Positions 7,754 to 12,177 of a stretch of DNA of 12,177 bases are shown here, in pieces. A program made the translations under genes and the position numbers. Origin of the DNA: Caldifarciminota bacterium (GTDB taxonomy: Bacteria > Hydrothermota > Tepidihabitantia > B3-TA06). The stretch's first letter is position 1, and the number at the start of each line of letters is the position of its first letter. The notes below the pieces were generated by a model, which had not been told where the DNA came from, did not search any database, and saw only the letters and a list, made by a program, of their open reading frames with translations. Where the stretch lies: the NCBI GenBank assembly GCA_014729665.1, contig WJJO01000275.1, forward strand, positions 1 through 12,177. Direction: 5' to 3'.

Positions 7754-7782
7754 ATTATGCACAAGATTCAGCAACATGTCAA
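7754..7782 (-). promoter_or_regulatory. Promoter of the roadblock gene
   Basis: Minus-strand TTGACA (7777-7782), 17-base spacer, CATAAT (7754-7759). Start expected near 7747, a short leader ending in the AGGAG site of the GTG start. The divergent DUF1858 gene has only a weak TATATA (7787-7792) with no good -35. Confidence 0.65.
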
Positions 7783-7809
7783 GTTTATATACAAAGGACA
7801 AGGAGTCAT

Positions 7810-8109
7810 ATGCAAATAACTCGTGAATCAAACTTGGAAGAGGTAATCTCCGCCTATCCCGATACGGTGGATGTTTTCATAAGACACGGTATGCCGTGCT
7901 TTGTGTGTGGAGAACCTGCATGGGGTACGGTGGGCGAGAACATGGACAGGCACAAGGTCGCCGACCCGGATATGCTTCTTACAGATCTTAACAGGATCGC
8001 GGAACGGGCAAAAAAAGACGGACAAAACCGGAACAAAACCTCCACAGAAACATCTCAAAAGCTGAACTTTAAGGTCTCACGACCGACCGATAAACCTAAA
8101 GGGGATTAA
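7810..8109 (+). CDS. DUF1858-domain small protein with CxxC pair
   Basis: A 99-residue protein. Residues 1-65 match the DUF1858 pattern, an N-terminal helical domain also found in ScdA/hybrid-cluster-associated proteins: ITRESNLEEVISAYPDTVDVF, HGMPCFVCGEP with Cys30 and Cys33, and LLTDLNRIAE. The two cysteines could bind metal or cycle as a thiol pair; the family's exact role is unknown. Residues 66-99 are a charged Lys/Ser/Thr-rich tail with no recognised fold. ATG 7810 is preceded by AAGGAG (7800-7805) with a 4-base gap. It is divergent from the roadblock gene. Confidence 0.85.
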   Translation: MQITRESNLEEVISAYPDTVDVFIRHGMPCFVCGEPAWGTVGENMDRHKVADPDMLLTDLNRIAERAKKDGQNRNKTSTETSQKLNFKVSRPTDKPKGD

Positions 8110-8378
8110 ACCACAGAAACACCGAGGTGTAAGGAACATCTTCTTTATAGATAAACTGTGTAGGATAGACTTGTCAGTCCGCATACCCGCCCCGACCTTC
8201 ACTAACCCCTTAGAGCCTGTGGAAATGTCCGGAAAACCACAATTGACTTCGTCGCTTCGCGTGACTTCGTCGCAAAGCGTACACAGATTTTCTATACAAC
8301 AGGTTTTAACAAGTTCCTTATTTGCGCGACTTACCGCTCTTGTCTTTCCAACGCTGTGTGTCTCTGAGACTCTGTGGT
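8110..8378. repeat. Non-coding segment bounded by inverted CCACAGA-type arms
   Basis: ACCACAGAAACACCGAGG (8110-8127) begins immediately after the DUF1858 stop codon. Its partial inverted counterpart at 8354-8378 reads ACCACAGAGTCTCAGAGACA on the minus strand. The roughly 270 bases form a unit with inverted ends, like a decayed small non-autonomous element. No coding function is seen inside; the open plus frame over it (8171-8539) runs on through the repeat and antisense to the relic described below. Mobility is not shown. Confidence 0.45.
8244..8279 (+). repeat. 18-bp tandem direct repeat
   Basis: Two adjacent 18-base units (8244-8261 and 8262-8279) share TGACTTCGTCGC and end TTCGCG and AAAGCG. 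A related CGCTTCGCG recurs at 8402-8410. It sits inside the repeat-bounded segment. Confidence 0.6.
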
Positions 8379-8390
8379 CAATTTATGCTT

Positions 8391-8433
8391 CCTTTAGTCG
8401 CCGCTTCGCGTCCGACAGCCTCCTTGCTAAAGG
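8391..8433. repeat. Hairpin-forming inverted repeat
   Basis: CCTTTAG (8391-8397) pairs with CTAAAGG (8427-8433). The interval holds GTCG/CGAC and CGCTTCGCG, giving a compound stem. It lies just past the stop of the minus-strand relic and might once have been its 3' hairpin, but there is no T run. Confidence 0.4.
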
Positions 8434-8435
8434 GG

Positions 8436-8554
8436 CTATTCTACCACCACCACCTTACGGCCCATTAAAGATTGAACAAAACTCAACCTTAAAAAAAGTA
8501 GACGCCTGCTGTAATATCCTCAGACATCCACTCGCTTGAAACGCAAACGATCGT
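8436..8554 (-). pseudogene. Relic of a FlgD-like/type-A sorting tail, frameshifted at a T7 run
   Basis: On the minus strand one frame gives EWMSEDITAGVYFF then a stop, where seven Ts occur (8491-8497). With five or eight Ts the same DNA would read AGVYFLRL and continue through LMGRKVVVVE to TAG (8436-8438). That matches, residue for residue in spacing, the tail of the C10 protease (SAGTYFLILQ to IVIR). An in-frame stop at 8555-8557 closes it upstream, so only about 38 codons remain and there is no start or ribosome site. I read it as the last piece of an exported protein gene lost by deletion. A sequencing error could explain the frameshift but not the truncation. Confidence 0.55.
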
Positions 8555-8596
8555 TTATGCAACAGGTATTCTTGTTGACAATCTCTTAACGGTTCA

Positions 8597-9481
8597 TTAC
8601 ATCAAGTCTAATATCCAAAGCTGGTAACGGTAGAACGAATCAGCACCTCTTACTGCTACGAAGGCAATTCTTTTACCGTCTGGTGAGAATACTGGATTTT
8701 CCAGGCTTGCAACTTGCAGACCATCAAGAGTAACCTTTACCCTTTGTCTTTCCTTGGTCTCCAGATTCAATAAAGTAATACATTTATCACCTACTCCGTC
8801 GCAAACGATTAACTCCCAGGAGTTTAATGGATTCCAATCATAATTGACCGATGTCGGAAATCCGAGTTCAAGGGGGATTCTCTCGGCTGTGTTGATGTTA
8901 TAGATTGTGTCTCCTAATACGAAAAGGGAATCTCCGGGCCCTGGAGTTACGCTGTAATAACCCGGTCCTGCATCAAGAATAACCTCGTTGGTTTGACTCT
9001 CCAGGTCAACCTTATGAAGAAGTGTTGAATCCCATCCTTCCCCGCACTCATTGTAATAGACAATGTGGCTCGATTCAACCGAGAACTTCGGATAATCGTA
9101 GATGTTTTCCTGAAATACTGTATAAACCTGATCCCAGGTTTCAAGATCATATACACGAATCGAGTCGTTGTAATCTCTATGAGCAGGTGAGCAGAGATCG
9201 TCTGTACGGGAAACATCCATCTCGTAGAAATATTCATCCCGAATAAGAGTCAGACTGCAGGTCGCAACGTCAACCGACCATATCTGGCTGACGTCATCCG
9301 GACCCATGTGAATAAAGTAAATCATCGAACCTTCAGAAGACCAGTGAGGTGAAGTGATATCCTCGCGAGTATCATATTCCACCAGCATCGTCAACTCACC
9401 TTCGATTGGGGGCGTACAGGAAAGTAGGAATCCGCCCAATATAATAACACTTATCCCCAGAAACGTAAGCCTTGTTTTCAT
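8597..9481 (-). CDS. PD40/TolB-like beta-propeller lipoprotein (downstream paralog)
   Basis: A 294-residue lipoprotein: MKTRLTFLGISVIILGGF, then LLSC with lipidated Cys22. Propeller-type blades are visible as ITSPHWSSEGSMIYFIH near the start and NPVFSPDGKRIAFVA near the end, the PD40/TolB signature. Between them are degenerate blades (YPKFSVESSHIVYY, WNPLNSWELIVCDG). Family members usually bind protein or report on envelope state; no specific ligand can be named. The start is ATG 9481, 6 bases after AGGAGG (9488-9493); the longer frame to 9505 would run into the upstream gene and lacks a ribosome site. It is 13 bases downstream of its paralog, with no promoter between them, so the two form an operon. 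Confidence 0.85.
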   Translation of the reverse strand: MKTRLTFLGISVIILGGFLLSCTPPIEGELTMLVEYDTREDITSPHWSSEGSMIYFIHMGPDDVSQIWSVDVATCSLTLIRDEYFYEMDVSRTDDLCSPAHRDYNDSIRVYDLETWDQVYTVFQENIYDYPKFSVESSHIVYYNECGEGWDSTLLHKVDLESQTNEVILDAGPGYYSVTPGPGDSLFVLGDTIYNINTAERIPLELGFPTSVNYDWNPLNSWELIVCDGVGDKCITLLNLETKERQRVKVTLDGLQVASLENPVFSPDGKRIAFVAVRGADSFYRYQLWILDLM

Positions 9482-9494
9482 ATCTTGCCTCCTT

Positions 9495-10406
9495 TTATTT
9501 CTCACTTACGAATTCTAATACCCAGATTGAGTAGTCGTAGAAGCTGTCCCCGCCTTTTGCCGCCTCAAAGGCAATCATTGTCCCATCAGGTGAAAAAACA
9601 GGATTATGAACCCAGGCAGCTTGGTCGGGTATGCTCTTTATCCGACTGCGTTTTCCGGTTTCCAGATTGAAAAGGAAGATTTCTTTATCGGTTCTTTCTT
9701 CACAAACGACCAACTCAGAAGGATTTACGGGATTCCACTCGACCGCGGCGTCAGATGCAGGATCAATATCAAGCGGTATTCGGTCACCGTTTTTTATGTT
9801 GTATACCGTGTCGCCCACTGCAAAAAGGGTGTCTCCGGGTCCGGGTGTTACGCTTATACCCTGACCGGCTACTAAAATCAGTTCAGTGGTGTCATCTTCA
9901 AGGTCTGCTTTATATACATAGGTCGAGTCCCATCCTTTGCCGCGATACACGTAGTATATGACCTGACTGGATTCCATTGAGAACCTAGGGTAACCGTAAA
10001 TTTCTTCAACCTCAATCGAGTCAACGATTGTCCAGGTTTCTATCTCGACTGTCCGAATCCAGTCGTCACCAATATAAGGTGTCGGTAGACAGATATCTTC
10101 TTCTCGAAAGATATCCAGAGCGGCAAAAGTATCTTCACAAATCAAGGTCTGTTCCAGTGTTGAAACGTCAATAGCCCATATTTCTCCAGGTGTGTCAGGT
10201 TCTCGGGGATTCGAGGCAGATTCCGGTATGTCTATTTGTATGAAGTAAAGCTTCGAGCCATCCATTGACCAACGAGGGGAGTATGCAGCTTCGAAGGTAT
10301 TTTCAACCAGCATCCTCAAATCACCTTCGATTGTGGGTGTACACGAAAGAAGAATTCCTCCCAATATAATAACACTCATACCAAGAAACGTAAGCCTTTT
10401 CTTCAT
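9495..10406 (-). CDS. PD40/TolB-like beta-propeller lipoprotein (upstream paralog)
   Basis: A 303-residue lipoprotein with signal MKKRLTFLGMSVIILGGI and LLSC (Cys22). Blades include AYSPRWSMDGSKLYFIQ, YPRFSMESSQVIYY, WNPVNPSELVVCEE and NPVFSPDGTMIAFEAA. It aligns with the downstream paralog along its whole length, including GKGWDST (GEGWDST in the partner) and the shared SVTPGPGD, but has an insert (ASNPREPDTPGE) after the first blade. ATG 10406 lies 6 bases after AGGAGG (10413-10418), and a good promoter lies upstream. Function beyond an envelope propeller is unknown. Confidence 0.85.
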   Translation of the reverse strand: MKKRLTFLGMSVIILGGILLSCTPTIEGDLRMLVENTFEAAYSPRWSMDGSKLYFIQIDIPESASNPREPDTPGEIWAIDVSTLEQTLICEDTFAALDIFREEDICLPTPYIGDDWIRTVEIETWTIVDSIEVEEIYGYPRFSMESSQVIYYVYRGKGWDSTYVYKADLEDDTTELILVAGQGISVTPGPGDTLFAVGDTVYNIKNGDRIPLDIDPASDAAVEWNPVNPSELVVCEERTDKEIFLFNLETGKRSRIKSIPDQAAWVHNPVFSPDGTMIAFEAAKGGDSFYDYSIWVLEFVSEK

Positions 10407-10454
10407 ATCTTACCTCCTTTTGTACCATTGTTACGTTTATGCATCAAACGTTCT

Positions 10455-10482
10455 TCTATAATTCTTACTATCTTATTGTCAA
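10455..10482 (-). promoter_or_regulatory. Promoter of the tandem propeller lipoprotein operon
   Basis: Minus-strand TTGACA (10477-10482), 16-base spacer, TATAGA (10455-10460). Start near 10448, leaving a leader of about 42 bases with AGGAGG close to the ATG. Confidence 0.6.
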
Positions 10483-10504
10483 GGGGCTGAAAAAAACTGC
10501 CCCT
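10482..10504. repeat. GGGGC/GCCCC hairpin with A7/T7 loop
   Basis: AGGGGC (10482-10487) and GCCCCT (10499-10504) pair around an 11-base loop. On the minus strand the loop carries seven Ts. It abuts the -35 box of the lipoprotein promoter. Because the T run is in the loop, it is not a normal terminator. Confidence 0.45.
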
Positions 10505-10559
10505 CCTGCCCCACCGATGCGCCGGGGTTCGACCCCAACTCCAGGATTTATGTAACTTT

Positions 10560-10587
10560 AATATACTATAATACTCAAACCTGTCAA
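10560..10587 (-). promoter_or_regulatory. Orphan promoter upstream of the GC-rich hairpin region
   Basis: Minus-strand TTGACA (10582-10587), 16-base spacer, TATATT (10560-10565). The -10 area TTATAGTATATTAA is identical to that of the promoter at 11289-11316. No gene follows within 100 bases. It could start a short RNA through 10488-10553 or a second, longer transcript of the lipoprotein operon. Confidence 0.5.
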
Positions 10588-10632
10588 GGGTTCAGATGTA
10601 TACCGTTTGACAATCTACCGAGGGCTATTAAA

Positions 10633-10657
10633 GGGATTAACTCACGTAGTTAAACCC
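10633..10657 (-). terminator. Possible terminator of the EamA gene
   Basis: GGGATTAAC (10633-10641) and GTTAAACCC (10649-10657) form a 9-position stem with one mismatch and a 7-base loop, 33 bases past the EamA stop. On the minus strand it is followed by TTTAAT, a weak T tract. Confidence 0.4.
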
Positions 10658-10690
10658 GCTCTCGCTTAACCAATACTCTATGTTGTTATC

Positions 10691-11239
10691 TTATAGCGAC
10701 AGGAAGATTATAGCAATAATCGCGGCGACCACTCCCACGATGCGCTTCCAGGTCAGGGGTTCTTTCAGGAATATGGTCGAGAAGAGCACTACGACCAGGA
10801 CGTACTGGGATGTCAATGGGACAACAACATTGGCTCGTCCGCCGACCTGCAAAGCCCTGTTGAATGCAAGGGTCGCAACGTTTGCCCCCAATCCTGCAAC
10901 ACAAGCATAAAGAAAGTACCTGTTGAAGGGGATAGGTGTATGCCCGAACCGCATCCCGAGAAACGGTCCCAGACCTACAACGAACACCACGGGCAAGATT
11001 GCCAGGGTACCCAGGAAGATATACCGACCTAATCGCGGTAACGTATCAGGGGCCCACATCTTCAACATAGGCTCTATGCCTACTGCAAATACGAAAGGAA
11101 AGGCGATTAAAGAAGAAAGTAAAAGGAAAATCCTCCAATCGAGTTTCTCAAGAGCCAGCTTTGAAACGATACCCCAGGCCCCCCATCCGAGAATGGCAAT
11201 TCCCGAAAGTACGCGCCAGTCTGAAAGTAAGGCCTTCAC
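10691..11239 (-). CDS. Single-domain EamA/DMT-superfamily membrane transporter
   Basis: A 182-residue integral membrane protein with about six hydrophobic segments, near residues 10-30, 37-55, 74-94, 107-127, 137-160 and 163-181. The pattern fits the EamA domain: WGAWGIVSKLALE early, then GGRANVVVPLTSQY and LKEPLTWKRIVGVV in the last third. Two-domain EamA proteins have about 300 residues and 10 segments; this half-size form would need to dimerise. Substrates of the family include amino acids, metabolites and sugars; this one cannot be assigned. The start is GTG 11239, since an in-frame TAG lies 4 codons upstream, and there is no Shine-Dalgarno because the promoter's -10 box ends 6 bases before the GTG. 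Confidence 0.82.
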   Translation of the reverse strand: MKALLSDWRVLSGIAILGWGAWGIVSKLALEKLDWRIFLLLSSLIAFPFVFAVGIEPMLKMWAPDTLPRLGRYIFLGTLAILPVVFVVGLGPFLGMRFGHTPIPFNRYFLYACVAGLGANVATLAFNRALQVGGRANVVVPLTSQYVLVVVLFSTIFLKEPLTWKRIVGVVAAIIAIIFLSL

Positions 11240-11245
11240 ACGGGG

Positions 11246-11274
11246 ATTCTAATCTACAACTTGCCTTTAGTCAA
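11246..11274 (-). promoter_or_regulatory. Promoter placing the transcript start at the EamA GTG (leaderless)
   Basis: Minus-strand TTGACT (11269-11274), 17-base spacer, TAGAAT (11246-11251). The GTG begins 7 bases after the -10 box, where transcription would start, so the mRNA would have little or no leader. Confidence 0.6.
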
Positions 11275-11288
11275 GCGATTAAACCTTA

Positions 11289-11316
11289 TTGACAATAGCG
11301 TGTCTTATAGTATATT
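11289..11316 (+). promoter_or_regulatory. Promoter of the tandem membrane-anchored protein genes
   Basis: TTGACA (11289-11294), 16-base spacer, TATATT (11311-11316). Start near 11322, directly before AAGGAGG (11324-11330), so the leader is about 12 bases. Confidence 0.65.
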
Positions 11317-11334
11317 AACATAGAAGGAGGCATT

Positions 11335-11880
11335 ATGGCAAAAGCCCGATTTTTCCTGTTCAAGGGATTGAGCAAGGTAGGCAACTCGCTGTTCGCTTTC
11401 CTTTCGAAGTGCGAGGAAAAGGACGTATTCCCCAAGTCGTCAAGGTGGTTGAAGACAACTGTGCTGGCTGGATTTATAACGGTTATTGGAACATTGAGTG
11501 CGGCTAGTCTGATAAGCTGCCATTGTTACGTTACATCGTCACCAGCACCTGTAATCAATTCTGCTACCGTCAATCCAAATCCAACACAAAGTTCAGATTC
11601 CGTAAGTGTCGAGGCATTTGCATCATTTGCTGAAGAGGACAAAAATGAAGGATATACAATTGAATCCGCTGAAGTTACCCTAAACGATTTTACTAAACAA
11701 ATGGAAGCCACGGACGGATCATTCGACGAGGAAGAAGAAGAATTATCTGCAAGGTTTTACGTAGGTAACATTGAGCCCGGTTCAACAAAAGTAAGCATAG
11801 AAGTCCGAAGTGAATATAGCTATGACGAACCTGGTTTTAAAGAACTTGACCTTGAAATAACCGAAGCTGAGGAGGAATAA
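11335..11880 (+). CDS. Membrane-anchored or lipoprotein-like protein with Ig-like domain, first of tandem pair
   Basis: A 181-residue protein not recognised with confidence. Residues 1-40 are a basic amphipathic stretch (MAKARFFLFKGLSKVGNSLF) ending RWLK. Residues 41-60 are hydrophobic, and LISCHCYV follows with Cys62 and Cys64. LISC fits a lipobox, although the region before the hydrophobic core is unusually long. Residues 72-175 look like an Ig-like beta domain (SATVNPNPTQSSDSVSVEA, IESAEVTLNDF, STKVSIEVRSEY) and the end is very acidic (EITEAEEE). ATG 11335 follows AAGGAGG by 4 bases. The stop TAA shares a base with the ATG of a paralog, so the two are co-translated. The layout recalls putative lipoproteins paired with radical SAM enzymes in Bacteroidota; no such enzyme is in the window. 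Confidence 0.75.
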   Translation: MAKARFFLFKGLSKVGNSLFAFLSKCEEKDVFPKSSRWLKTTVLAGFITVIGTLSAASLISCHCYVTSSPAPVINSATVNPNPTQSSDSVSVEAFASFAEEDKNEGYTIESAEVTLNDFTKQMEATDGSFDEEEEELSARFYVGNIEPGSTKVSIEVRSEYSYDEPGFKELDLEITEAEEE

Positions 11881-12177
11881 TGGCCAAAGCACGCAGTAAA
11901 CTTGCAAACCATCTGTCCAGATGGAGTAAAGATTTATTCAACTGGCTTACGAAACACGAGGATCATTCGGAATTTGTTAGGCGAATTAAACTGCCTCTTC
12001 TTGGATTCTTTATAATTCTTATCGGCTGGGTAAGCACCGGAGCTATTTGCATCGGCGATATGTGTTATGCTCCGATAATGACTCAACCGGATGTTCACAG
12101 TGCATATGTATCACCTAATCCTACTGAAGGGGCAGATTCCGTTACAGTTACGGCTACTGCTGAAATACCCAATCCCC
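11880..12177 (+). CDS. Paralog of the preceding protein, second of tandem pair (3' partial)
   Basis: The frame opens at ATG 11880, which overlaps the previous stop as TAATG, and stays open to the window end (99 complete codons). It begins MAKARSKLANHLSRWSKDLF, parallel to MAKAR and SNSLF-like parts of its neighbour, then a hydrophobic span (about 38-56) and AICIGDMCYAP with Cys57 and Cys62. From the shared CY onward the two align without gaps: SAYVSPNPTEGADSVTV against SATVNPNPTQSSDSVSV. GGAGGA at 11870-11875, inside the upstream gene, is the likely ribosome site. The lipobox is poorer here (GAIC). The C-terminal part lies outside the window. Confidence 0.75.
   Translation, partial: MAKARSKLANHLSRWSKDLFNWLTKHEDHSEFVRRIKLPLLGFFIILIGWVSTGAICIGDMCYAPIMTQPDVHSAYVSPNPTEGADSVTVTATAEIPNP

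Noticed and set aside
8171..8539. 122-codon plus-strand reading frame as a gene
   Set aside because: It runs across the inverted repeat arms, the tandem repeat and the antisense of the sorting-tail relic, has no ribosome site and gives a low-complexity protein without recognisable domains.
8575..8603. Plus-strand TTGACA at 8575-8580 as an antisense promoter into the propeller gene
   Set aside because: The matching -10 (TACATC at 17 bases) is poor and nothing downstream needs it.
9482..9505. Start at 9505 for the downstream propeller lipoprotein
   Set aside because: It overlaps the upstream gene, lacks a ribosome site, and adds residues in front of a perfect lipoprotein signal whose ATG has AGGAGG.
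10515..10545. T-arm-like GGGGTTCGACCCC suggesting a tRNA gene or tRNA-derived attachment site
   Set aside because: The T loop is two bases short for a 5-bp stem, no 5' acceptor strand complements the 3' side, and no anticodon or D arm can be placed upstream.

Overview
The window reads as chromosomal DNA of an uncultured Gram-negative bacterium. Signs of two membranes are a 599-residue beta-barrel-like protein ending in Phe, several lipoproteins with clear LLSC lipoboxes, and large exported proteins ending in FlgD-like/type-A sorting tails (GVYMLRIQ, GTYFLILQ). The C10 protease, VCBS-type repeats, PD40 lipoproteins, a roadblock protein and a DUF1858 protein together recall candidate phyla such as WOR-3/Stahlbacteria or relatives of the Fibrobacterota/Cloacimonadota. 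That placement is inferred from gene content only. Promoters are sigma70-like with an almost invariant TTGACA -35 box and 16-17 bp spacers. Start codons include ATG, GTG and one TTG.

Layout. 1-720 (+): 3' part of an exported repeat protein with a sorting tail. 770-2749 (-): secreted C10 (streptopain-type) cysteine protease with prodomain and sorting tail. 2837-2962 (-): promoter, about 90 transcribed bases and a perfect intrinsic terminator, a candidate small RNA. 3058-7351 (+): MetRS-type tRNA-binding domain protein, a dispersed repeat, then tatD, ksgA, an outer-membrane barrel and an NTF2-like lipoprotein, the last four overlapping end to start. 7353-7730 (-): roadblock/LC7 protein, divergent from 7810-8109 (+), a DUF1858 protein. 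8110-8560: no intact gene; it holds inverted CCACAGA-type repeats, a small tandem repeat and a frameshifted relic of a sorting tail. 8597-10406 (-): two tandem paralogous beta-propeller lipoproteins. 10407-10690: promoters and a GC-rich hairpin region. 10691-11239 (-): single-domain EamA transporter, probably leaderless. 11335-12177 (+): two tandem paralogous membrane-anchored or lipoprotein-like proteins, the second cut by the window end.

The 3058-5033 block keeps a bacterial housekeeping order (MetRS domain, tatD, ksgA) and links translation and rRNA methylation to two envelope genes through long overlaps. Most other genes encode envelope or secreted products. The least explained parts are the tandem pair at the right end, the candidate small RNA, and the degraded 8.1-8.6 kb region.
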